From Pseudorasbora parva (taxonomy: Eukaryota; Chordata; Actinopteri; Cypriniformes; Gobionidae): a stretch of 64,000 bases of DNA. Below the pieces are notes generated by a model that saw only the letters and a list, made by a program, of their open reading frames with translations, searched no databases and was not told the DNA's origin. The stretch lies in the NCBI RefSeq assembly GCF_024679245.1, contig NC_090176.1, positions 19,599,793 through 19,663,792 on the forward strand, given 5' to 3'. The translations under genes were made by a program, and so were the position numbers. Positions 31,685 through 45,424 of this stretch are shown here, in pieces (the stretch's first letter is position 1; the number at the start of each line of letters is the position of its first letter).

Positions 31685-33540
31685 CGAATAAGCACCGCTC
31701 AACAAAATAAAACTATATTATTTGAAAATCTACTAGCAGAAAACGACTTGTCCTTTACTGGCTCGTGGGAAACTAAATATTTTACTGTTAATCAAAATTA
31801 GCACGTGGCAAATGAAGCACTGAGCTTTGAACAGACACAGCCGGGCAAAAACTTCTCTCGTTAATCTGAGGAAATGTTGTCAGGTTTCATTAGACACCGG
31901 AAGTGTTGAGAAGAAAGCAGTAACCTTCCCTTCAGACAAAGACTAACCACTGCAGCCTCTGCTCGGTGTTAATTAAGCCATTATTAGCTGTCAATGACAG
32001 AGAGCTAAAGTAGCTTGTTTTCATTAAGATTCATGCCAAGATTTCCATCTTCGTCGCTAATCAGGCAGCTGATCTCACTTCATCTATCTTTGGAGTAGCG
32101 TTTCTACAATAAAGACAATTAGTGCTCATCTCCGTGAGAGACCAGTTATAATCTCACCATACACTCAATTCATACATGCTACATATAAACCAGTTGAACC
32201 CACCAGTACAAGGTAAGATATTTCTTCGGGTATTTATGCTGGAATTATGACAAAGCCGCTTGTTTTGCAAAAAAAAAAAAAACATTTATTAACATAAACT
32301 GTGGACCCCTGCACCTAATTGAGAATCACTGCACTAAATAATACCATTTAGTTTTTTAATTTTATAGCCAATAATATTGAAAGTTGAACTCCATGAAAAC
32401 CTTAATGCTGATGTGATGCTATTATTTAGTTTGATGTGTGTAAATGGTAAAAAAAAAAAAAACATGTTTCTTTTTTGCATGGGGTTTCAGAGTTTTATGC
32501 TGCCTTTATGTGCTAACGGAAATTTCCTACTTTCCAATTCTGAAGTTGTGATTACGAGCTTGTCGCATTGAAGTGCTTTATTTTTGGGAACAATAGGAAC
32601 CATGGAGGACACCAGGGTGCCGCTCAGCCCTGACAAAACGATGGTGCATTGAACCCTGTTCTGATGACGCAGGAGTTGCCGCTATGGCAGCTCAAGAGGC
32701 CATTTTTTGTGTTCTTTTTGAATAATTTTCGAAGCCTGATGAAATCGGTATAAATACATGCTTAATACTACAAAACAATTTGTGGAAACTGGTCCCTAAT
32801 TATTGTGATCCAACATTTGCATTGCATTTCACGATGAAAAGACAAACGTGTCCTCTAATATCTTCAATTGTCGTGTATACCGAGCTGCACCACACATTTG
32901 TAAACGTGTGTCCAATAACATGGACCCATTGTGCGAGCTGTCTCTTTAACACCGCACGGTTTATATACATGTTGCTGCTGATTGGGCTGACATTTTTAAC
33001 ACACCCACCAAACAAGAGAAAACATATCTCAAACCCTGTTGTCGTTCAACCCGCATATTGTGGCAAAGCGTTGTGCACCGGTTTGAGCTTGAACGTGCCT
33101 CTGGTTTATTCTTGCTTATTAATTGGGAAAATCGTATTGCAGCCAAAATGATATTTAGCGTCCCATGTTTATTGACAGCCAAATAAACATTCACCACCCT
33201 ATATAAATTCAGATTTCTGACAATTCTGGAATTTTGGTTGAAATACAGGCAATTTTCGCTGTGTATAATGCATATTATGCTTCAAATGATTATTCATATA
33301 TTTAAATATCCACTACTTTAATAACAAGGCAATGTAGTGGTTGTGGAAAAAACTAATACAAAATAGCAGCAGTGATGGCAGTAATCATTCTCCCCTCTGC
33401 AATGTTTAAATTTTGTGGCCTGCCCATTTTGGGAACTTGGGTATCAAAATTACCCTTGAACTTCCCAGTGGTAAATATAACTTGAGAGGGCATTCATGTC
33501 TAATTTTTAACTAGGAAACTCATGTAAACGATAATTCCGA
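31685..33540. other. Largely unassigned; possible conserved block at 31850-32160
   Basis: 31850-32160 is free of recognised repeats and has AT cores typical of developmental enhancers (GTTAATTAAGCCATTATTAG, GCTAATCAGGCAGCTGATC). This is only a texture-based suspicion. Poly-A runs lie at 32270 and 32448. The 123-aa frame at 32780-33151 has no recognisable motif and is not called. Confidence 0.3.
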
Positions 33541-33559
33541 TAGCATGTGAACACAGCCT

Positions 33560-33885
33560 TACTCCGTTTTCTCCAATGCACCTCCTTCCAAAAAAAACAA
33601 AGCCTGAGGGCTCTGATTGGCCGGCTGACCCAATGCAATGTGATTGGCCAAACACCTCAAGCATGTGTCTGAAATGTAAAACACCGCTTACCATAATCGG
33701 GATTTCCAATTTCCAAGAATTCTAAAGCAATTGTGAATAGTTAATAATGTTTACTGATGATAATCCTGCCAGTTCGAGACCGAGTCAGATTCTGAAAATG
33801 CGGATGATTAAGCAGATTGATCAAAACCATCTTTTGCAAGGACAAATTGAGCAGAAAGTTTCACAATGGTAAGTATCCACAACTT
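33560..33885 (+). repeat. Fragment of a TTAA-type repeat (AGTGCCC family relative)
   Basis: CTGATTGGCCGGCTGACCCA and GTGATTGGCCAAACACC correspond to the GCTCTGATTGGTCAG promoter-proximal block of cyprinid TTAA repeats. A short open frame (33747) follows. No TTAA ends were identified here. Confidence 0.5.
33747..33872 (+). pseudogene. First-exon remnant of a transposon ORF
   Basis: ATG at 33747 opens a frame reading MFTDDNPASSRPSQILKM and QIDQNHLLQGQIEQKVSQW, then TAA. The GQIEQKVSQW end is directly followed by a donor-like GGTAAGT, so the protein would continue after splicing. The remnant at 49893 has the same layout and ends GRLEQDVFQ. I remember such frames in cyprinid repeat proteins leading into a cysteine-rich domain like the C-terminus of the P2X7 receptor, starting W-C-x-C. 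That domain itself is not present here. Confidence 0.4.
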
Positions 33886-35220
33886 TCCTGCAAGTCTTAG
33901 TGGGCGTCGCCATGACACTCGATACTTCCGGTTGACGGTATCTCAGTTCCGGTTTAGCACACATAACAGTTATGCTGCATTTACACCATTTGCGAGTGAC
34001 GCAAATAAATAGTGCAATTCGTCTGAAGTTGGACGCGTAAACATTTTGAATCCATCCGCTTCATTCACTACACAACAGACGCAAATTTGTGTTATGGGAG
34101 GGGCTTCTGCCAGGCACCGGCAGTCGTCAGAAGGACTAGCCGAGTTAAGGCTGCTCTCGCCGGGGCTAATGAGCGCTGAGTGCCGCTGAGCGCCTGGGTC
34201 TCACACCTCCGAAACCTTGCTTCCATAAACCATGCAACATAAACGGACCCGTTTGACATGTTGCCTAGCAGCACCCTACACCTTCCATTTAATGCCCAAC
34301 GAGCTTCAAATAAACTCAAGAATTGTGATGTAGAAGTAATATTTGTATTTTAATATTTGTAATTGTTGAAATGTTCATGTCAGACATTGTCAGTAGACTT
34401 TTTTTTAAATCAACATGAAAAACGATGCATGAACTTCAATGAATTTAAATGCATTGTAATAAAAATTAACATTTCATTGCTGTTAATGTAATTATTGAGT
34501 TTATATATTAGTTTAACCTATTTAAAATACTGCAGTAAAACTGTATAATTTTTTGCAAGGGGTATGTTTATTGTTTTCAATAATTTACAGATTTAATGTG
34601 TAGCAAGACCCAGCACAACCGAGTGCGGAGCGGGATAATATTTGATGGGTGAATGCAGATGTGGGTGAACAAAATAAATAACTAGAAACAAATAAACCTT
34701 TATTTATAATAAAATAAAATCAATTTACAGGCGCATGGACGGAAGGTAACTCTCGCGTGGTTCATAGGAACAGCCAAGCCTACCACACAGTGACAAAATG
34801 TCTCCGCCGCATAACTAAGCTGAACCGCTTAGTGCTACAGATATTAGTAAGTTCTTATAAGATAGTCAGATCCATGCGACCATCTGGGACATGTGATCAT
34901 TTTGCCAGAAGCTTTGTTATAAAAGTCTACTCCTGAATCCTGATAATACAACCAACGTTTAGCAAATAACAGCACAGACTAACGTAAACTGGAAGTTCAT
35001 TACCGGCTTGTTCTACGTTGCCATAGCGATCATGGGAAAGGTCAGAGTTTGGGAAAGTTGTGGATGGACAGCAATGCACTCTCCCAAGTTCAGTAAGATG
35101 TCCTACGCGATATGTGTTTGTGCACAAGCAAACTTTTGGGTTGTACTGCCCAGGAACAGCGTTTTAAATAAACCCAAACTTCACTTAAGTTAATCTGTGA
35201 TCGGTAAGACTAAAACAAAG
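33886..35220. other. Unassigned; transposon-end-like block at 33970-34320
   Basis: TTATGCTGCATTTACACCAT followed by TTGCGAGTGACGCAAATAAA, ATCCATCCGCTTCATTCACTAC and ACGCAAATTTGTGTTATGGG resembles the end of a fish DNA element I recall only vaguely. The rest has no recognised gene or repeat end. Confidence 0.35.
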
Positions 35221-35224
35221 GAGA

Positions 35225-35450
35225 TTCCAGCGGTATCTCATGACCAGTTCATACATATTTTATGAGGTGGCCAACCTCACTTGTACAAATTTGTACAATT
35301 TATCTAAACCCCAGTGATACCAGGTAGGTTTAGAGAGGGGGTTAGAGGAGGTCATTCCTAAGTATTCATACAAGATAAGCAAAAATCGTATTAGTACAAG
35401 GTGAGGTTGTATGAATTAGCCACTTCGTCAAATACATACGATTTTTGGGG
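35225..35450. mobile_element. Diverged palindromic MITE
   Basis: CTCATGACCAGTTCATACAT with GAGGTGGCCAACCTCACTTG on the left and GTACAAGGTGAGGTTGTATG with AATTAGCCAC on the right are imperfect inverse copies. The middle has GGTAGGTTTAGAGAGGGGGT, typical of this cyprinid MITE type. No TSD was established. Confidence 0.55.
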
Positions 35451-37083
35451 TCTTTTTTCCCCACTGAAACAGCATCTCCACCACATGGCGACAACGCTAC
35501 AATCGACTGAAGCCACTTCTTTGTATATACCTTTGGGTGGGCATTATGCTAATATTTCACATTGTGATGTACCTAGATGGTTACAAAATATCTGGACTTC
35601 GGACATAGATGTCTGGACATTGATGTTTACTTTCGCAATATCAAGACTTTGATCGAAGGTCTAAAACAGTGTTACATGTTATATAGAATACACCCCTTTG
35701 TGGGAGACTGTGAGTTTTGTAACTTCACAGATCCCATAAAGGCCATGTGTTTTAGTCATACTGTGTTACTGTATTGTACGCAGCATTGTCTTCTCCATCC
35801 TAATCGTGGTCAGGGATAAGAAGGATGAGGAAGAGATGGGAGCTCTCTCTTTCTCTCTCTCTCTGAATGCACAATGGAGCAGAGGGTGAGGTGGGAATGT
35901 CAACGGCTCTTTGGAGTGCTGAACAGCATGATTAAACAGGCCAGGCAGCAAGCTGGAAGGATTTTGTGTGTACGTGTGTGAGTGTGTGTATAATAAGACT
36001 GAGAGCATGAACCTGCACATACTTTACAGCTCAGGATGTCATGGCGTAGCTATGTATGATGCAAGTCCTGAGTTTGCAGCGTTAGATGATTCCTGTCAGA
36101 AAACGTAGTCCTAACCATACCCCTAAACCTAACACTACCTACTAAAATCAGAGGGAAATTATGTGGATAACTCTGATGTAGAAGCACCTAACCCTGGTTG
36201 TAAGACTAAACTTGACACAAACTGTAAACTTGTCCCTCAAATCTGTTCAACAAAGATGCTGATCCAGGAACATGTTGCACTTGGTGAAATTAGGTTTTGC
36301 GATGAGCACAGCATGCTCAGCTTGTCTGATGTAGGTCTATTATGATTGATGGGAGTCTATCGGTCCAGGGATACACTACAGATCATGTAAACGCTGTCCT
36401 ATAGCTGCAATTTCAAACCTGACTCACTGGCATCTGCTTCCACTTTATTGGTTTTCACTGATTGCATTCACCTGCAGGTGTCCTCCTACAATTCACTGTG
36501 CTTCAAACAAACACACTCATCACAATGAAATTCACACACAATGAAGCCGTCTGATGAGAGCTGTGAAGAGTTTACATTTCACTGTCTGCATTCATTAACA
36601 GTGCACTTCATCATTTCTACATACATTACCATTTATGAAGAGAAGCTGCTTCTAGAGCAGATGAAGATGTGGGTCATGTAATTCTCTCATAAAACCCTCC
36701 CGTACAGCAAAACTGTAACCGCAGCAGATAACAAATGGTCACAATGAAACCACAACACTCTATTTCACTTAACTAAACCAATAACTGTCTGTACACAATT
36801 GACCTTAAATACAATCATATACACAATGGTTCCACTTGCTCTTGATCCTTTAAATCAAACAGGCCATTTTTCCAGCAGTGCCTTTAAGACTCCACTATAA
36901 ACACACTCTTTGCATTTAAAATGAGTAAATGAGGATTGTAGTCCTGTGGCATGAGCTGTGGCATTTGTGCAAATAAGCAGATAAAGTATCTTTAATATGA
37001 ACAGACGACTAAGAATAAAACACAGTTGAATATGCTTTCCGAATATGCATTCTTCCTTACTATAAAGTAAGCAAACAAGTACA
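35451..37083. other. Unassigned sequence
   Basis: A short TC run lies at 35845-35865. CTAACCATACCCCTAAACCT at 36111 is a motif common in fish MITEs but has no partner. No gene is recognised; the 35401-35820 frames are unremarkable. Confidence 0.45.
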
Positions 37084-37091
37084 AATTATTT

Positions 37092-38101
37092 GGACCCACT
37101 TTATATTAGGTGGCCTTAACTACTATGTAGTAACATTTTAATTAATCATTTGATACAATGCTCTTATTGTGTGCATACATGTTTTTACATTGTACTTACA
37201 TTTTTTAAAATACCTGCATGTAATTACGTCTGTAATTAATTTCTGTAATTACACAGCTGTCACTTCCCTTACACCTAACCCTACACTTAAACTCACACAC
37301 ACCACCACACCTGTCCCTAACTCTACCCGTATCCCACCTCAATATCAGCAAAGGTGTTTGGCAATACAATTTGAACACAGTAAGTACATTGTACTTATTT
37401 TTTTGATGTAAGTACATGGTACTTAAAAGGAACACTCCACTTTTTTTGAAAATAGGCTCATTTTCCAAGTCCCTTAGATGTAAACAGTTGAGTTTTACCC
37501 TTTTTGAATCCATTCAGCCGATCTCTGTATCTGGCAGGTTCCATTTTTAGCATAGCTTAGCATACATCATTGAATCTGATTAGACCATTAGCATCGTGCT
37601 CAAAAATGACCCAAGACTTATATATATTTAATATTTTAATATTTTTCCTATTTAAAACTTGACCCTTCTGTAGTTACATTTTGTACTAAGACCACACGGA
37701 AAAATTATTTTTTTAATTTTTTAGACCGTTATGGTTAGGGACTATTATCTCGTTCCTGTGTAATAATCATGGAAATTTGCTGCCGTCCCATGGGTGCGAT
37801 GATATTACAGCGCAACTTTTCATTTTCTGTTGGTCTTAGTACACGATAGAAGAGTCAAGTTTTAAATAGGAAAACTATTGAAAGTCTTTAGTAATTTTTT
37901 GAGTGCGATGCTTATGGTCTAATCAGATTCAATGATGAATGCTAAGCTATGCTAAAAATGCTACCACCAGACACAGAGATCGGCTGAAAGGATTATAAAA
38001 CGGTAAAACTCAACTGTTTAACTGTACGGGATTTGGAAAATAAGCCTATTTTCCAAAAAAGTGGAGTGTTCCTTTAAGGCCACCTAATATAAAGTGTGGC
38101 C
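37092..38101. mobile_element. TIR element, GGMCCCACTTTATATTAGG ends, split by a TTAA element
   Basis: Left end GGACCCACTTTATATTAGG; inverse of right end GGCCACACTTTATATTAGG. Flanking octamers AATTATTT (37084-37091) and AATTGTTT (38102-38109) agree at 7 of 8. The original element is about 360 bp, including a telomere-like CCTAACCCTA region; the rest is the inserted TTAA element 37427-38073. Confidence 0.8.
37427..38073. mobile_element. TTAA-flanked foldback element, AGGAACACTCCACTTTTTT family
   Basis: Left end AAGGAACACTCCACTTTTTT; inverse of right end AGGAACACTCCACTTTTTTG. TTAA is at 37423-37426 and 38074-38077. The arms stay inverted well into the interior (GAAAATAGGCTCATTTTCC, TAGCATAGCTTAGCAT, TTTTCCTATTTAAAACTTGA on the left; inverse forms on the right), so it is a long foldback. 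It was inserted into 37092-38101. Confidence 0.88.
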
Positions 38102-38236
38102 AATTGTTTCTTAAAACAGTAAGTGACAAGTACTCAGATAATCTATTACTACTGTGGATGTTCTGAATTGTGCATTGAAATGGACAGTTTACTAACCAAT
38201 GAGGCCACGAGAGAGTCATGAATGGCCGTGTAGGTC

Positions 38237-38539
<303 letters not shown>

Positions 38540-38555
38540 ATCAATATCATATATG

Positions 38556-39719
<1,164 letters not shown>

Positions 39720-40122
39720 TGAGTGAATGCACAGAGTAACGTCATAACATCATTTTAAACACACTTAAATGTATCTAATATGATGAACAGAGCTGCGTTA
39801 CCTCATACTCATGACCGGAAAAGTGGAAATGGTGCCACGACTGTGTCCCGTTATCGCGAGCCGTGTTGTGTAACAATCGCTCCAGCGGCCTTGCTCAGCT
39901 CCCCAAATCTCGGTCCTGCTCTGCTTCAAACTACAGTAACATTAATAACTGCATCCATGAACTTGATTTCTGCCCGAGTCCTATCCAAAAATTCTTTCCC
40001 ACCGGATGTAAGGTGAAGACCACGTTATGAGATTCTGAGCTCAAACTTGGCGTCATCAAACTACACCTTTGTTTTGCATAGGTGCCCTCTAGCGGATGGA
40101 AAAGTTACATAGTGCAGCTTTA
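39720..40122. repeat. TTAA-type repeat, right part only
   Basis: The right end GTTACATAGTGCAGCTTTAA (inverse TTAAAGCTGCACTATGTAAC) is a common fish TTAA-element terminus. GGTGCCCTCTAGCGGATGG precedes it, as in other copies I recall. A left terminus was not found, so the start is approximate. Confidence 0.5.
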
Positions 40123-41385
40123 ATGGGAACTGTGAATTCAAAAGTGCTCCATATGACATATGAAAAATTCCGAAAGCCATCAGAAAGTTGACTGAAAATC
40201 TTGTCAATCCCGCTATGCTTAAAGCTCATGAGAATTGTCAATGTCTGATTCTTTAGTGAATCGCTCTTTTGAATCAGATCTTTTTTTTTTTATGAATCCA
40301 TCATTCCAGTTCTGGACTGAAATTGGTCTGATGTGCTTTGTGAGTTCAACTCAGAGAATTAATGATCTGTCACAACAGCTCAATGAAGGAGAAGTTTTCA
40401 GTGAAAAGTGACATCAGTTGGTTAAATAATTTTAGAGAACTTGAAATTTAGCACACAAATACCAATGACCACTTATATACTTATATCCCTTTTACTTACA
40501 TACTTTTTGGTGCTTTTTGGTCATTTTTGAGCTTGCTGAGCTTGCTCATCAATGAAAGCCATACAGGTTTGAAAACACATGGAAATATGCATATTATCTT
40601 TTTGGACTGGGTAGGAAGTTCTGAAAGTTATATTATAGATTAATTCTACTTTGAAATTTGCATGATATGTCTTCTTTTAAACATCACTAGCAATACCTAA
40701 AGGAAGCGGCCAATCTGAACACAAACACTATTGCTTAGTATTAATTTGTGCCCTTTCTATTTGATTTTCTTAGCCACTTTTTCTTTATGAACGCTCCTGT
40801 CCTCATAAATGAAAGCAGTCAACCGTCATCATCGCCACGCTGATATTACAGTCATGCAGTATGCTGGTGCCCTTCTGTTTTTCTCGTTCTGCTTTTCAGC
40901 ACTAAACAAGTAATTTCTGCGCTTTTTTCCCCCACTCAATTGCCTCTAACATGCCCTAGGGGAGATGGGCTAAGGCGCACTCATACATCAGAGCTAAATA
41001 TGCCCCATAAATAAACCCCTAAGCCACAATGTCAGTGATTCTACTGTTGCTGCACTTTAAACACAGTTTTCCTGTTTGAGAATGACATGTAGCATGAGGA
41101 AGCCGACAGCTCAATTACAATAACTCAAACGCCATATTTCAGTATGATTACACCATTCACCGCATCCTAAATCAAGCCATAATTAATAAAGCGTGCAAAC
41201 AGCATGTCAGAAAAGAACAATTATCCCTTTCAAAACAGAGGGAATGTACATGTATTTGGAAGGGATTGCTTTTACAGCATACCTACGCATGATTATACAC
41301 GTAAGTCAAAGAGAAACAACACGTGCACAGTATCTCAACTGGACCCAAAGACTACACGATTATCTTAATGTCTCAATTCCTCTCT
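40123..41385. other. Unassigned; possible conserved block at 40950-41190
   Basis: 40950-41190 is repeat-free and complex, with AAATATGCCCCATAAATAAA and CAAGCCATAATTAATAAAGC, a texture seen in vertebrate non-coding regulatory blocks. Not verifiable from one sequence. Confidence 0.3.
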
Positions 41386-41480
41386 CATTGTGTAATATCC
41401 AGTATTTGTATAACACTTTTCACAATACTAGTTGTTTCAAATCAGCTTTACAGAAAATCATGATGTTAATTCTTAGAACT
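41386..41480. repeat. Fish repeat core (ACACTTTTCACAATAC ... CAGCTTTACAGAAAATCATG)
   Basis: TATAACACTTTTCACAATAC with TGTTTCAAATCAGCTTTACA and GAAAATCATG is the conserved part of a repeat recalled from many cyprinid loci. No ends were visible. Confidence 0.5.
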
Positions 41481-41639
41481 TCTTAATATCTGAGCGATAC
41501 GTTGAGTTTGCAATCAAGCAGTGGCTATATTTGCTTCAGTATATACACTAGAAAAAGTGGTTATCTGCAATTTCTTTGCTATGTTTACCTGATTTAATCC
41601 ATGGAAAAATGTTTTTGTTGGTTATAAACTGATATAGGT

Positions 41640-41775
41640 TGTTTCAGGTGTGAACTCTGGTTCTATTAGTGCGGTTCAGTTGATTAAGTGTTAATGCTGC
41701 CATATAAACACTGGTGCACACAAACCAAGTGCCCTGAAAAGGTGCACCCCGCTCCATTTCCAAACTCTTGTGTGG
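41640..41775. repeat. Second copy of the AATGCTGCCAT dispersed repeat
   Basis: TTAATGCTGCCATATAAACAC, TGGTGCACACAAACCAAGTG and CCCTGAAAAGGTGCACC match the copy at 3930-4115 in order. It abuts the hAT fragment at 41778. Confidence 0.55.
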
Positions 41776-41777
41776 TT

Positions 41778-42115
41778 TAGGGCTGGAACAACAAGTCGAT
41801 GTGATCGTAGATTAGTCGATGTGCATGGAATGCGTCAATTCATCAAAGTTTATGTTTCCCAATGATGGCGGCTCCCGGCCGGGTATGCTGAAAATCAGCT
41901 GTTATTACACAAATATTGAGCCTGATCTAAAGTGTGGAACATTTTTAAACAGAAACTGAATAAAAGGGTGCTCTGCTTACTCTGTAAAAAACTGAAATGG
42001 CACACCACAGCAGCACAACTTCTATGCAAGAGCATCTGAAAAGAAAACATCCCGGGGCTCTCTTGCCTCAAAATGACAAGACGGCAGTGCAAGTATTTGG
42101 ATTATTGCAGTGAAG
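41778..42115 (+). mobile_element. hAT element, 5' fragment
   Basis: It begins TAGGGCTGGAACAACAAGTC, a hAT-type terminus, with the subterminal GTCGATGTGATCGTAGATTA. A BED-finger coding relic follows. No 3' terminus was found, so the element is truncated after about 340 bp. Confidence 0.65.
41924..42112 (+). pseudogene. hAT transposase BED zinc-finger fragment
   Basis: Frame A reads VLCLLCKK (the C-x2-C of a BED finger). After a one-base shift at a run of A, frame B reads KTEMAHHSSTTSMQEHLKRK and HPGALLP, supplying H-x4-H. Together they form the BED zinc finger that starts hAT transposases of the ZBED type. Upstream WNIFKQKTE is visible only across another shift and stop. The catalytic RNase H-like domain is absent. 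It is an inactive remnant of the element starting at 41778. Confidence 0.75.
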
Positions 42116-43108
42116 TTTTACACAGCAATAGAATATGGTTGTTAGTCTCACATTTTGTCCTTAATATGGCTGCATTTTCTGTTTGTTTTTTTTACAAGCT
42201 GCCATAGGTGGGAGGAGACGCACCTCTCAAACATACACCTTGCAACCAGTTACAAATCATTTAATGCTGTTTTTGGTTATTCAAAGTGTTACTTCAGTGA
42301 TTTACCATTAAGCATTGTATTTAAACTGGGTCATCAATGTAGTAGAAATGGGAAATTATGTTTGAATTTGGTGCCTACTAGACTGAGAAAAGACAAAAAA
42401 TTTACAACTCCCAGAATGCACTTGCTTCTGTGTCCTACGAGGCCACTCCCAAAGCCGCCGCTGGATTACTGGATCACTTGCCCACCGCGGCAACGCCCCT
42501 ACCGTTGTGTTCATTTTCATAAAATCATTTAGTTCAGTTAGAGAACAGACACTACAATTCAAAACTTAATGTGTCTGTTCAATATAATGTGAGTTAGCCA
42601 AACGAGAGTCTCGGCACAAACGCAGCAGGAGTCAGATTAAATTCATCACGAGAGCTGAGGTAAGCGCTGACGCGGCATACATTCACTGCACGTGTTCAGT
42701 CTGGCGTGTTTTCAATTCATGCCTTTGGAAGCTTAACTTTCATAGGAATTAATTTGAAAAGTTGATACACTCACTCTGCTCCGCACCGCTCCGTTTACAT
42801 GAATGCCTGCAGCTGCCCGAGCCGAGCGCTGTGAGTGCGATCCCACCCCCCATGGACAGGTTGAAAACATGCGAAAATAGCTCCTGCTACTGGCGGTAGT
42901 CTTTATCCTCTGGCCAAACAATCGTCCAATGATGCAAAATGACGATATTTGCGTCATTGGAGGATTTTTTTTCCAGAAATAGAATACATAAATCTCTTGT
43001 CTCGGGATATGAGGGGTGAGGGGTGGGGTAGGGAGCGCGATCATTCAAATATACCCCGGGTTTCTACTGATACAAAGCCATATACTAAATCGCTGAAGTA
43101 ACCCTTTA
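42116..43108. repeat. Unassigned sequence ending in a TTAA-type repeat end
   Basis: The right end CGCTGAAGTAACCCTTTAA near 43092-43108 (inverse TTAAAGGGTTACTTCAGCG) with upstream TACTAAATCGCTGAAG and GGGTTTCTACTGATACAAAG belongs to a cyprinid TTAA repeat. A left end was not located. The 125-aa frame at 42155-42532 has no recognisable motif. Confidence 0.4.
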
Positions 43109-43235
43109 AAATATCGAATGGATGAACTCACTATTTTTATAAAAATAAAAATAAATTGGTCCCCCCAATGTTCAAAACATGGTTACGGTCTTGGACACTG
43201 GCATGTCTGATACTGTCGCTATTACTGCTATAGTC

Positions 43236-43926
43236 AGGCCCTGTCCAAACGGACACGGGTATTTTCAACTTGCAGCTTTTTCTACACGGTTTGGCTGTTC
43301 GTCCACACGCAAGCGCTGTACCCGGTTACTGAAACCGAACATTTTTGAAAAATCCGGACAGGGTGAAGATTTTTAGAAACTCCGGTTACAGCGTTGTCAT
43401 GTAGAGGGTGAAACCGGAGATTTCGGCTTTTTAAGTTGAAGTGCGCGCCGTTCTCTCCTTTGTTTGACGTCAGATTTTCCACGTTATCTCCTTTTGATTT
43501 ACGTGAGTCGAGTCTATGCGGTGGACTCTATTAACAGCGATTATCTCATGTATAGCCTACAGATACATGTTCAGTTATTTCATTGTATTGCAGAACAAAG
43601 GCGCCAGAATGCAATAATACAAAATAGTAAAGGAAGGTGTGTGAAGTTATTACAGTCCTCTTCGGCCCTGCACCTGTGTATATACAGTTACCTGTCACTG
43701 AGTCCAAAGTAAAGGAACTTGTAGAAGGGTTTCACTTGAGCCCATGGCATCCCTCAGTCAGTGCAATGTGCATCGGTGCCATGGATGGGACCCATGTGGA
43801 AATCAGGCAGCCAATCATAGCGTAGTTTTGCGTTCTCATGTGGACAGATTTTTTTTTTTTAAACCGTGCTCGTGTGGACGCGATTGTTTTGTAATAAAAA
43901 TACCCGTGTATGTGTGGACTAGGCCT
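43236..43926 (+). mobile_element. Harbinger-like element with a nuclease relic
   Basis: Left end AGGCCCTGTCCAAACGGACA, then CGGGTATTTT; inverse of right end AGGCCTAGTCCACACATACA, then CGGGTATTTT. The ends are clear, but the expected 3-bp TSD is ambiguous (TAGTC left, TAGTT right). A PIF/Harbinger nuclease fragment lies inside at 43637. At 691 bp it is an internal-deletion derivative. Confidence 0.75.
43637..43825 (+). pseudogene. PIF/Harbinger transposase (DDE_4) fragment
   Basis: The frame reads CEVITVLFGPAPVYIQLPVT, then ESKVKELVEGFH, then AMCIGAMDGTHVEIRQP. LGP-x-YI-LP-TE-x-V-LV-F followed by C-x-GAxDGTHxxIxxP is the conserved block around the first catalytic Asp of Harbinger nucleases (and the host protein HARBI1). 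The Asp of DGTH is at 43784-43786. The frame ends at TAG (43823-43825) right after this block, so the remaining two catalytic acids are missing. Upstream sequence back to 43480 has similar composition but no recognised domain. Inactive remnant inside 43236-43926. Confidence 0.8.
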
Positions 43927-43980
43927 TAGTTAGTTAGTTAGTTTGTCAGTTAGTTAGTTAGTTAGTTAGTTAATTAGTTA
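43926..43980. repeat. (TTAG)n microsatellite
   Basis: Tetranucleotide repeat with two variant units directly abutting the Harbinger-like element. Confidence 0.9.
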
Positions 43981-45421
<1,441 letters not shown>

Positions 45422-45424
45422 CTG

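Noticed and set aside
32780..33151. 123-aa open frame
   Set aside because: No motif, splice context or compositional support; lengths like this arise by chance in 64 kb.
42155..42532. 125-aa open frame
   Set aside because: No recognisable domain; probably chance near a TTAA-type repeat.
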